64,000 nucleotides of DNA from Acanthornis magna. Its lineage: Eukaryota; Chordata; Aves; Passeriformes; Acanthizidae. Of this stretch, positions 49,923 to 61,084 are shown piece after piece; position 1 is the first letter of the stretch; the number at the start of each line of letters is the position of its first letter. Under the pieces are notes generated by a model. It was not told the DNA's origin. It did no database searches and was given only the letters and a program-made list of their open reading frames with translations. The translations under genes and the position numbers were made by a program. Location of the stretch: the NCBI GenBank assembly GCA_036785705.1, contig JAWUZG010000001.1, positions 9,114,001-9,178,000 of the forward strand, written 5' to 3'.

Positions 49923-49927
49923 AATAT

Positions 49928-50425
49928 TGTTGTGGGTTTACCCTGGCAGGCAGCTAAGCCCCCCAGAGCCCATCTCATTTCTTCACCCCACCCCTGGAGG
50001 GGGAAGAGGAACAACAGGAAAAGTCATGGGTCAAGACAAAACTGTTTAGCAGGCAAAGTGGGAGAAGATAAAAAGAAATCAAACAAGCCATGCAAAAGCA
50101 ATCACACAAACTTCCACAGGTGGGCCTCTGCCAGCCCCTGCACCAGCCTTCACTGAAGCCCCTCTTGTCCCTCGTTATTGCTGAGCATGACATTCCAGGG
50201 TGTTATGGGACATCTCCTAGGTCACTGTGGGACCTGTCTGGCTGTGTCCCCCAGCCCGGGAGGGCAGGCTAAGAGCACAGGCAGCGCTGGCTGTGCAAAC
50301 ATTGTTCAGCAGTGGCTGCTGCATTAGCTACGAACAACCATCAGCACTGTTTGCACCACAGATCTAAAACACAGCACCCCAAGAGTGGCTGCGAACACCA
50401 TTGAACTACAACCCAGCCACTCAGC
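49928..50425 (-). mobile_element. Solo LTR of an avian endogenous retrovirus (ERVL-like)
   Basis: The plus strand begins TGTTGTGGGTTTACCCTGGC, then CACCCCTGGAGGGGGAAGAG, GTCATGGGTCAAGACAAAAC, TGAGCATGACATTCCAGGG and CTGGCTGTGTCCCCCAGCCC. It ends near AAAACACAGCACCCCAAGAG. This order is the complement of a common neoavian/passerine ERV LTR. About 500 bp are present with no internal viral genes on either side, so it is a recombined solo LTR. Its promoter orientation matches PTPN12. The 3' limit is approximate and target-site duplications were not resolved. Confidence 0.7.
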
Positions 50426-51297
50426 GAAAATATGTAAAAAACCATGTACAGATAAAAATCAAAACAGAACATGCAAGAGTCTAGAGCTGACATACCATTT
50501 CCAAATGCGTGCCACAGCCAAAGAGCCAACAAACCCAAGGAGAGCCTTAGTGTTAGCTTAACTTCAATGCTTATTTTACCTAAAGGCATTTTTTTGCAGG
50601 AGTTCTCTTTTTGAAAAGCAATCTTAAAAAAGAACAACAACCATCCCAAATCAGTATAATACATTTCACAACACAAAACCAGGGTCTGCTATTTGCCAGC
50701 CTTCCTGCTCAGACTGGTGACAGACTGACTTTCTTCAGCCTTACAGAACAAAAGGCAATTCCCTGTTAATTTCTGCTTCAGATGTGATAGTTGCATTTGA
50801 ATTCAGTGAGCAATTTTTGCTTTGGAAGATAAACTGTAAATTGCCTCAACAGTTAACTAACCTCACTTAAATTTAGATTAATTAGTTACATGTTTTTAAT
50901 TTCCATTACTTGTCTTAAAAGTTACCACACCACTGTGGGCTACTGTGAACAATCTATTATCAAATTCTATTCCTCAGTGTACTAAGTGGAGCTTTACCTG
51001 TGAAGAAAAAATTACATCTTTTGATCTTACTGTTTTTCCCTAACTGTGCCCATTAACTTGTTGTCAAATATAATATTGCACAAGTACTCCAGCAGAAATA
51101 CCCTATTGTTCCTTAATGAATGGATTGTGTCAGCCCTTTCAGGGAAATTGCACAGGGAGTTCATTGTCCTGCTGACCACTAGCTGTAACTACCAGGGGTT
51201 TTTTGGAGGAAGATTCAACGAGCAGATAAAAGCCACTCACATTTAAATGAACACAACTGAAACTCCCACCGCAGTCAATCAAGGTTGGCTGGTTTTT

Positions 51298-51895
51298 ACA
51301 GAATCATAGAACAGTTTGTGTAGGAAGGGACCTTCAAACGCCATAGAGTGCACACCCCCTTGCAATGAGCAGGGACATCTTTAAAAAGATCAAGTTACTC
51401 TGAGCTCTGTCCCAGCTGGCCTTGAATGTTGTCAGGAATGCCAGGGCAGGGCATCTACAGCCTCTGTGGGCAACCTGTTCCAGTGTTTCATTACCCTCAT
51501 CATAAAACATTTCTTCTTTCCATCCAGTCTGAATGTATCCTCTCTCAGTTTAAAACCATTACACTCTGTCCTATCACAACAGGCCCTGCTAAAAAGTCTG
51601 TCCCCATATTTCTTATAAGCCCCCTTTAAGTACTGCAAGGCCACCATAAGGTCTCCCTGGAGCCTTCTTTTCTCCAGGCTGAACAACCACAACTCTCTCA
51701 GTCTGTCTTCATAGGAGACTTGTTTGTGTGCTTATCTTTGTGTCCCTCCTCTGGACTCGCTCCATGTGGCTCGTGTGCTGGGGACCCCAAAGCTGGATGC
51801 AGTACCCAAGATGGGGTCTCACAAACATGGAGTAGAGGGGCAGAACCACCTCCCTTAACCTGCTGCCCATGCTGCTTTGGATGCAGCTAATGACT
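51298..51895 (-). repeat. CR1 LINE, long 3' fragment
   Basis: About 600 bp read as the complement of CR1, from the 3' end at the left (AGAATCATAGAACAGTTTGT, GGAAGGGACCTTC) through CAGGGCATCTACAGCCTCTG, CAACCTGTTCCAGTGTTTCA, CCTTCTTTTCTCCAGGCTGA, CCCTCCTCTGGACTCGCTCC and AAGCTGGATGCAGTACCCAA to GGAGTAGAGGGGCAGAACCA. It is sense with PTPN12. Open frames of 67-98 codons on both strands here are CR1 by-products. Confidence 0.93.
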
Positions 51896-51991
51896 GGGAA
51901 AAATAGGAATGTGGGTTGTATATTAGTGTGGCTTTTTTTTATATTAGTGTGTCTGCAGGGGTTTGCATCCAGCTTTGGGGTCCCCAGCACA
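51774..51991. repeat. 28-bp perfect inverted repeat flanking a 162-bp spacer
   Basis: The 28 bases at 51774-51801, inside the minus-strand CR1, recur as an exact reverse complement at 51964-51991, beyond the CR1 end. The shared core is GGGGACCCCAAAGCTGGATG. The spacer holds the last part of the CR1 and a short TATTAGTGTG direct repeat (near 51921 and 51942). Sequence outside the arms is not complementary. Confidence 0.9.
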
Positions 51992-54900
51992 GGGAACATT
52001 ACCATGGGCCATGAACATCCAATCCCCTACCAGCCTCCTCTCAAATATGTAAAAAAGCAATTTCCAACTTTTTGACATCAGGTAATGGGTGACCATACAG
52101 ATAATTTTGCCCTTAACAAACATGAACATTCATTTTATTGCCTCATTCAGGCAGAGGAGCCTTCTGAATACTGGTGCCAAAGATGCTGAGGCTCCCAGTA
52201 GTCAACAATAAACTGTTTCCTGCTCAATGGTTGTGTCATGTTCCTCCCCACTAAACTGGTATTGTAATAAAAAGGCTCCTCTTATTCCTAAGTGCTAACA
52301 ACCAAGGCTAGAAAGCAATGCATCCTGAACAACTGCATCCTGAGAGCAGAGCATGCTGCTGGCCTTGCTTCAGCACCACAGCACATCCAAGTTTCACAAA
52401 GCAGAAAGATACTAGAAGGAGTGAGAGTCCACAAGAGCTCCTCCCCCTCACCACCAACTTCTCCATGCTACAACAGTTCAGAAAAGTCTCCCAGTTTTGT
52501 TTCACCAGTACAAAAGTTTTGAGGAACAGATTTCTTAATTACGCACTCAGTTTTCTAAAGGGTATTGGCAAGGGAAAGGGTGTGTCTGTTGGCTCTAGAC
52601 TAACTTGTCCAGAAAACAAACCAGCAGCTGCATCCCTGTCCTTCTGTTTGTAAAGTAAAGTGTTTGTGAACAGAATGTTTCCTGAGATATGCTTTTCTCA
52701 CAGGCAGAAGAAAAAGCTTATTAAAGAAGCTAACATATGTCAAAGCTTTTAAAAACTCCATGTATACAGTAAGAAGCTGTTTCTAGTTGAGACAGGCAGA
52801 AGTAGCTGAAAAGGCATTGCCATTCTTGCCACTGGAAATAAAATGTATGCATATACCTTACAAAAATGTATATAAACTCAAATGTCCAAGGCACATACAC
52901 AGTCACAGAGTTTACAAAAACAATTTCTTGAAAAAAAAATTAAACCCCCAAACAAACAAAACTCAACAAGAAGACCCACAGCCACAAAATGGTACTTTTA
53001 AATTTAACACCAGAAAAGCCAGTGGTTACCACAACTTTGTATACTGGGAGGGCTTCAGGCAGATGGGTGCTCAAAAGTTTTCACTTGCGCACCAGGTTAA
53101 ACTCCAGATCCATTACTTTAGTTACACTGAATGAGGAGCAAGAATGATTACAGGAATTATTGTCACCCAAAAAAAAGAGGTACTTTGCTACTTAATTAGC
53201 TCAATGAATTGATGTTTCTGTGAAAGTTTCATCTACTTTTAGAGAAGTCATTCCCTGTTACTTGTTCTCAGTTCTGTTTTACAAGAAATCAGGAATAACC
53301 AGTATTTTGAGTATTTATTATCCTTGAGTGACACCAACTCACAGATTTCCCTGTCATATATCAAAAAAACGAATAGGCAAACATGCAGAAAAACAGCACG
53401 GAGCAGAAATAAGGAAGCTCTGCTCTGAAAGTGAATATAGGGTATCTCACTGGGATGACTGCATCTGTTGAGAAGAGCAGATGGTGGTATTAAGAAAAAG
53501 TCTTGCACAGCCTTCCTAAGCACAGCTTATTGACATCAGTCAACACTCCCTTGCTCCCCTAGACAGATGTTGCATTCTCAGGCAGAGCCCAATTTTTTAA
53601 AGTATCAGCTTAGACAAACCAGGACAACATACGTAGCTCACAGGGGTCATCATACAGAATAATTTTTTTAAAATGGATTAACAAATGTGTAATTCACCAA
53701 GTGTTCAGTGCAGCACTCTGCTTTCTCACAGGAGACAACTATCCTACTGTGGCAAGCTTCTCACTGCAACATGGCTAAACATAAAAAATAGGAACTCTCC
53801 CCAACCTCTGTGTCTATATGCATCAAATGCTCAACAGTTCAACTCTCTCAGAGTTACTCCCCCTGAGGGAGTAGCTACTGAGATCAAGTGAAAGTGCTCA
53901 TAGTTAGGGATTTCTAGGTATTCTGTTAAATTGCACATATATAGACAAATGTGCCTATCTACCTCTGAAAGACTACATTAAGGAATGAAAAGACCATAAA
54001 CTCACATACTCTGAAGTGCAGATTACCTCTAGTCTACTACAATGCAGAGTAACTTATGTTCCTGTAGTAATGCAGAGAAACAAGGAATTGTCATGGCAGA
54101 TGCAGTGTCTGAATCCAGCTTGCTAAGGTAACCCACATTGTGTGATCACCTCCCAAGGGTGGGTCTTTCCCCCACCTGCTTCCTCTGCTGCCTGAATCAC
54201 CAAAGAGAGCTGTCACTAACTTCAAGGAAATAGAAGACCATCATCTTAGACTGAGATATCACACACACTGCCTACAATTCAAAACCTTTTGCCCAGGAAT
54301 CGCAATGTATAATTTTCTTTTGGAACTCCCAGTGGAAATATTTAATGTCATTCAGAAGCTTTCTGTACTGGTAAAATACTGGCAAATTTACTGCAAAGAT
54401 TCCTCCAGAAGTAATCTCATGTTTTCCCTTAAAAGGAATCAAGGCATTCCTTTTGCCCTTATCATAAAGCAGCATGGGAATCACCGAGCATCAGTGGATA
54501 AAAAGATAAATACTTCAGATTGAAATGATACACTCAAGTGACTCAGATTAAATCAAACATTCCAACACAGGCAACGAGATAAATGTCTCTGAAGAAATAT
54601 ATGATTTTTTAGAATGCTGCGATGACAAAAAATATCCTTCCAAGCTGCCAAACAGCAAAGAGAATATAAACAGCAAAGTCTTTTCACTTACTGTTTCTAA
54701 ACCATTAATGTTTCGAGTAACAACATTCTTCTTACAGCAGCTGATTCCTTCATGACTTCTAAAAGTGCAGTCAACCACAGCAACAGAACTCTGTTGCTTT
54801 TACAGCATGAAATGCAAGACAGTGGAGAGTACTAACACCGCCAGATTTTGGAGAAAGTGTTTATTGACACAAGCTTCTACTCATGGATAAGGACAAAACA

Positions 54901-57900
54901 AGGACTTGCAGTACTGTAACATGCTTGGCACTGTCAAGGGACAAAATGCAACAAGAAATATTTTTGAAGAGATAGTGAACTTGGTTGTTTATCTTTTAAC
55001 CAATTTTCTTTTTCTGACTTCCAAACAGAACATCCAACTTGATGAAATTCCATATGATTCAGACTTTCCAAGACAGCTACAGTTCACTTCAGCTCATGAA
55101 GAACCTTCTCAAATAATTTGTAAAATATTTTACTGATACAAATCTGACTGATACCTTATCAGATGACCAAGACTAATGATCTCACATATATTTCAAAGCT
55201 TCCAAACACAACACCAAGTGTAATATTTTCACAGCAGTAGTAACAAAGCCAATGATGGTGAGAAGCACAGCTATTGACTTGAAATACATGACAATATGAT
55301 CAAGAATTTCAGTGGGAAGGGCTTCAGTCCAAGACTCTGTTCCAATTCAATTGTTTGGTAACTGAAAGTACTGCTAAGTGGGGGTGGGGAATAGTTCTGA
55401 TTATTAAATTTAGCATCTGAATTATTTTCTTATCAGAGAAAAGTCACTCCTCAGCAGCAATTCTTCACCCTGAAATTTGGCTACAGTGGGGGACTGTTGA
55501 AAGAATTGGTATCTGAGCAGAGCTTTTCTTATTTCATTTACTTTATATACTTAGCATTAAGCACAGTTTTAGTTCTACACATTCACAATATGTACAACTA
55601 TATGGTAAGAATATACATTTACTACATTAAAGCCCATCAAGTATGCATTTTCTACATGGTTTTGAATCTATCAAATTCAAATGGAAATTCCAACCCTATC
55701 ATAAGTCTATTTCCAAACACTGCATGCCTTGCTGTTGACTTTTTACAGTATTGTTTCCAGCAGGGCAAAGCTGGCAAGTCCACAGGAACACACGTTCAGG
55801 ATTGTGTCTGAGCCACTTCCCCATGAATACTGCCACTCGCTGCCAATCAGATTAGCTTTTTACTGGGATGTTACTGGCAAGCCCTGCTTACAAAGCCTCT
55901 GGAACTCAACCCATTTCAAACACTGCTCGAAATGAGAACAGCAATTGGAGAACAAAACCATGAAACCAACCCTACAGAGCACTCCAACTCTTCAGAGTAT
56001 TATCTAAAGAGAATAAATGACATATTTCCTCTTCAGCCCAGTCGCATCTCCTACTTAACTAATAGTAATATATCCAAAGTAGGCACATTAATTTTATTTG
56101 GAATTGTTTCCACTGGACATAATTAAAACCATTCACATATTGAAGATTTCAGAGTTGTTCTGGCATCTGCAGGCAGAGTAACACCTATAAAGGAGCCTTA
56201 GAATATTATACTATATTTACTAAAGTTACTTGAAAACTTCCTACCTCAGAATTAGTTTTTTAACCAAGATACATCCCAGAATGCTTGTTTGGTTTTTAAA
56301 AGAAAACAAACTAGAAAATTTTCGGGGAAAATCAGACATTAAATACAACAGATGCTACATAACCACTTTTGGAGGCAAAAAGGGAGCTTTGCCAGAATAG
56401 CAAAAACACTGTTTTGAGTGAGCTTCAAAGTTTTGAGAATCAGGTTAAAACTACGAGAAAATATTTAACTGGATCTATGAGGTTTCCCTTACAAATCCAA
56501 AACAGAAGCTAAGCCTGTACCAGTTAATTCCTTGAAGGGAAATTTTTTAACAAATGGACAGTAGCAAATTTAAGTACTAAATTTTTAGATACAGAAACTC
56601 TTCACCTATGAGACTTTTTCCCCCTCAACCTTACTGCAGAATTATTCAAGTAACAATAGGAAAAAGCATCATTTCCCAATAAAAAGGGCTGTGCCTAGTC
56701 AGACAAAAAATTATTTTGCCCAGCTTCAGCCGTGACTAAAATGGAACTTCCAGGGAAGAATAAGGTCAGAGAAAGCATACAGGGATACTTCCCTAGGATG
56801 TTTTCCAACAGATTGCAACTCTGGAATTTCATAGTTCAGAGGTTAGTGAAATTCATGGAAAAAGATTCCAAGGTGGTGAGATATTCACCTCAAAGACACA
56901 GGCTTTCAACTGCAGGGAGCTCTGCAGTTTCATGTTGCATTTTTCATAACAATGTCACTTTTTTATTAAGTCTTTCAGGTCTCACTGGTATTCCTTAGAA
57001 AAAGTTAATAGGAATCAGCTTTCTGTCGTTACTTGGCCCCTATTGTATCTAACCTCAGCCATTTCTTCTCCATCTCAGTCTGGCTGTTCTTTAGCTGGAG
57101 CCTTCCAACACCTTTGATCCTTGTCCAGCTGTTTAATGTTCAAATTCTGTAACATGTTTTTGAGATAAGCAGACTTGACATGCAGTCAGTAGTCAAGTTG
57201 CAAGGTACCCACACAAGGACATGACATTCTCTGCTCTCACTAGTTTCCAAGTAACTGCCAAAATTCAATTTCCTTTACAGCTTATTGATCATAAAGCAAG
57301 TTTGTACCCAAGTAGAAATCTAAACTTACACTCCATCACTGTATTTTCAAAGCTGGGATTTATCAGTCTCTCACCCCCATGTACATTACCTATCCATTTT
57401 CTATATGGTCTTGTTTTATTAGTCAGCAAATCTCTTAAGCTGTACTAAAGATGGCACTTGCCTTTGTTACAGACATAGGATCAGCATATTGTGCCACAGC
57501 CTTACTCATGTTCTGGAATAGGTAAGTAATTTAGTACATATAGTAATAGGAATAAGTACACAAGAGACATTTCTGATTCTGTATAAGAGCACAGACACAG
57601 GTCAGATTTAAGTCAAATAACCAGAAGATACAGTAGACTGATCTACCTATTATTTTATGATCAAAACTCAAGTAATTAAAAATCACTTCTGTACAAAGCT
57701 AATCAATCTGCATATTCCAAACCCTGTCATGCTCGTTCTTCAAGAAAAAAAAAATCGTAGATCAGCTTAATCAAACCTGTAACAAATAAAAGCAGTCTGC
57801 TCTATCCATATTGCATTTAGTCAATGGGCTTCTTATCATGACTAAAGACCTCTTAAGTATTGCATGAACTGATATAAATTCTTAGGAGTTAGCAGAAGGG

Positions 57901-58565
57901 TGTATGCCTTTCATCCAAGAATTGAAAACATTCTAGACTTCTTAGAAAGCACAATACAGGACAGCTAAATCCCTAAAATAAATGGGATGCTTATTAATAA
58001 AAACACATTTTAAATTGCTTCCAGATATTTCAAAGAATCCAGAAGATACCACTCATACTCCCTCTAGACCTATGGAATTTACACCAATTAGGTACTGAAG
58101 GGACAGACAAAATCACTGAATAAACAAAACACAATCCAGGGATAAAGGGTGGTACAGAGTTCTGGACTGTGGGAGAGAGAGAATATATTAATCCAAAAAG
58201 CCATTTTTCACATAGTGCCCACCAACAGCCAAGAAAATATATCTAAACATAAAAAAGAGAAAAAACAGGGGACATGAAATTTAAAGGGGAAGGGCAGAAA
58301 GACAGAAAAATCCTCAAATACTATGAAAACCAGTGAAGAATATTTTTTGCACTTTTTTTCTCCTTTGTAAAAAGGATAGAGCATAAAGGTTCCTGACAAA
58401 GGCACTTTAAACTTATTTTTCTTTCCCCTAATCTATTACAATGCAAGTAGTACTTTAAAAAACATGAGAACTTAATAAGATCACACCATTGAACACTTGA
58501 AAAACCAGACTTCACGGAAGAATTTTCATCAGAAGCTAACAGCTAAATATGGGAAAGACACCTAC

Positions 58566-58664
58566 CACTCCATCTGCAATCTTCCAGTCTGCACAGCTTT
58601 CGTATTTTTGCAGTTGCTTTTCAAACAGTTGTGCTATGGCTCGATGGACAAGTTCATACTGCTC
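58566..58664 (-). CDS. PTPN12: PTPN12 exon 11
   Basis: The 99-nt exon (33 codons, phase 0 both ends) has an acceptor CTGTAG and a donor GTAGGT. It encodes about residues 281-313: EQYELVHRAIAQLFEKQLQK, then YESCADWKIADGV. The first half is the C-terminal helix of the phosphatase domain and is identical to human. The YESCADW stretch differs from the mammalian sequence. Confidence 0.97.
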
Positions 58665-58755
58665 CTACAGTAAATTACCAGAAAAAAAATTAGTGCACAA
58701 GATCTTTACAAAGAGTAATGATATATTATCACACTCATTTCAAAACAAACTGTAC

Positions 58756-58833
58756 CTTTGTCTGCACTGCAGAATGCCTCTGTGTCCTCATTTCCTGTAT
58801 TAAATTAAATACATTGAATTCTTCAGGTATTTT
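58756..58833 (-). CDS. PTPN12: PTPN12 exon 10
   Basis: The 78-nt exon encodes about residues 255-280, KIPEEFNVFNLIQEMRTQRH followed by SAVQTK. It carries the RTQR(H)..VQT..QY signature of classical tyrosine phosphatases, including the glutamine (QTKEQY, shared with exon 11) that helps position water in the second catalytic step. Only 91 bp of intron separate it from exon 11. Confidence 0.97.
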
Positions 58834-59437
58834 CTGAAATATAGAAGAAAGTTAATTACAATGACATAGCTGTCAGAACAACAATACAAAAGCTGTTACA
58901 CATCGAAAAATAAGTCTAACTTTCATAGCTAAAGCTAATCTGTTCTCTCCACACTGTAACTATTTAATTTTTTTTCAAAGCAACTCCAAAGTGACATTTA
59001 ATTTAGACCAGCTGAGAGCATTTCAAACATTTTCAAAATGAGACATCCAATATCATTAATGTGACACTGGAACATTAATGACGCTTCATAACCTAAAAAT
59101 CCCAGAATGAAGTTACTCCTTTATATTTGAAATATCAGGCTTCAGGAGCTGCAAAACAAGTCAGAGAGACTGAGACAGTTGATTTGAAAAATCAATTTAT
59201 ATTGAAATATATATTTTTTAAAATTAGAATTTTATAGTGACCTTTTTAAAGAAAAAATTGCTGTCAAAGGAAAGTAAGTTCATACTAAAACATGATTGCA
59301 ATGAAACTAAACTTCCAACCTGTCAAGAGAATTCCAGACTGTCTTAAACATTTCACTATTTTAGAACACTTGGAAGCTCAATCAATCACTGTTATGAAAT
59401 TACAGAATGTCATAAAACTTCTTTTAAGATTCCTTAC
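58834..59437 (-). other. PTPN12: PTPN12 intron 9
   Basis: A 604-bp AT-rich intron with GTAAGG donor and TTTCAG acceptor. No repeat is recognised. Confidence 0.85.
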
Positions 59438-59504
59438 CCCAGCTTTAAGCAAATTCCATGTATAATCTATAGCACAGATGGCTCCCGTTCTTCCACACCC
59501 TGCA
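59438..59504 (-). CDS. PTPN12: PTPN12 exon 9 (phosphate-binding loop)
   Basis: The 67-nt exon completes S232 and encodes [20 protein letters not shown] then AG (about residues 233-254). It supplies the AGCGRTG half of the HC(X5)R phosphate-binding loop, including the arginine equivalent to human R237. The loop is intact, so the enzyme is predicted to be active. Confidence 0.98.
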
Positions 59505-60941
59505 CTATGAACATAAACAGCTACATGTTAGATATTATTTAAATTTGTTAAAAAGAGCACTAGAAGCTTTATATTTCAAGAGTCCACATTAAAAAAAAAA
59601 AATTATCCAAATCTCTCATCTATCATTTTAATTTCACTCAACCTGATACTATAGTGTCTTAAAAAAAATACCAGGAGTGCAAAATGCAGCACTGAATTTT
59701 TAATGTAAGTTTTCACAGCCATTTGTAACTGCAGCCATGAAAGATGCTCCAATGCTGATGATTTTATTGCCTCTCTTTTGTCACACTATTCCCAGCTACT
59801 ACTGCTTCATTAGGTGTGGTCTTCTCCAAATTTAATGGTAAATGATGTAAAATGGCAGAATACATTTAAAGACTCGCACATTTTTTCTGATTTAGTGTCA
59901 CATCTGTATTTTCTGCTTTTTAGCTAAAAAACATACATCTGAAACTTATAACGACAGCAAATGATCTTAATTATTTTTCCTAATAGTATGAATTCCTTGA
60001 TTTTTACATATGCAGAGTCATAATTCATGCATATTTATTACATTATATTTACACTGTTGTAAAGAATTGACATTTACCATTCTATTGACATTAAAGAGGA
60101 ACAGGACAAAGTGAAATAGATTTCAGTGCCAAGTCAGTTTTTTATGGTTTTAGACCTCACTTAAGAGTGACAACTGAAGGAAAGAATGCAGCACTTGTAG
60201 AGTTAATAACTGAGCTCTAAAGAGTTAATAAACCTCAACAATTCAACATATCCTGGCTTGCAAATCTGAATACAATTTTCCCTGACATAATACATGAACT
60301 TTTGTTGCTTTAAAAAGCATTAAAAATCATAGGCAGGATTTCTAGGTAAATTGCCAGAAACTGTCAATTCACCAAAATATTTTCGTGGCAGTTCAGTTTT
60401 GACAGTCCTTCTGTTAGCCACATCTCAGGTCAAGGATGAAACTCTTGTTCAGAATTAAAGACTTCCCAACTGGAAACTACAGTCTGCTCATTAAAGATCT
60501 TTTTTGTCATATTAGAAGGCAGACAGACAGAGTTCTTAGTGACGCACGTGCTACTTAGTCTCTCCTATTGAGAATGGAGCCTTTACTCCCAAGCTGATTT
60601 GCAATGATCTTCAAAGTCTGTTTTGTCCTCATGAGGATTTACGTCTTGAGAATGATCAAATGGATTCCCTTTCAAAGGCTCATTCTTTTCTGATTGATAT
60701 TCTGTCTTAAACTGAAGTAGAGGCAAAATTTCACTGTGGCATCAGTTTTAAGAAAATGAAGCCTTTTGAATTGAAACCTTTTGTACAATTTTGAATTAAG
60801 TTTTGATATAAGAATCATTTTTTTAATAAAACAAATTTAAAAATTCTGATTTAGAACAAAAACTAGTGCATCCCACCACAAAAGGCTACATTTCAGAAAA
60901 ATGAAAATGTTTAAAAATTAAAAGACGAATACATTTGATAC
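59505..60941 (-). other. PTPN12: PTPN12 intron 8
   Basis: A 1.4-kb AT-rich intron that interrupts the catalytic loop codons. No recognisable repeats or RNA genes. Confidence 0.85.
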
Positions 60942-61084
60942 CTGCAGTGTATGCAAATAGGAACATCTTCATGCTCCTGGTACTCTCTCATCAAGCTGAT
61001 CATGTCCAGAATAGAATCAAAAGATGAAGGGACATCGTGGTCAGGCCAGTTAACATAATGAAATTGATAGACACTCCGAGTCTC
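60942..61084 (-). CDS. PTPN12: PTPN12 exon 8 (WPD loop and catalytic cysteine)
   Basis: The 143-nt exon (acceptor CCCTCAG, donor GTATCA) encodes about residues 185-231 and two bases of S232. It contains [19 protein letters not shown], with the WPD-loop acid aspartate equivalent to D199, and [11 protein letters not shown], ending in the nucleophilic cysteine equivalent to human C231. The open frame that reads on as RYQ... is intron. Confidence 0.98.

Larger units (their letters stand above)
49293..58565 (-). other. PTPN12: PTPN12 intron 11
   Basis: A 9.3-kb intron, the largest of this gene within the window. It holds a 20-bp palindrome (49903-49922), a solo ERV LTR (about 49928-50425), a long minus-strand CR1 (about 51298-51895) and a 28-bp inverted repeat at the CR1 edge. 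From 52100 to 58565 it is AT-rich and I see no repeat, RNA gene or exon I can support. Confidence 0.8.

Noticed and set aside
51432..52005. Several 67-98-codon open frames on both strands
   Set aside because: All lie in or at the edge of the CR1 element and have no independent support.
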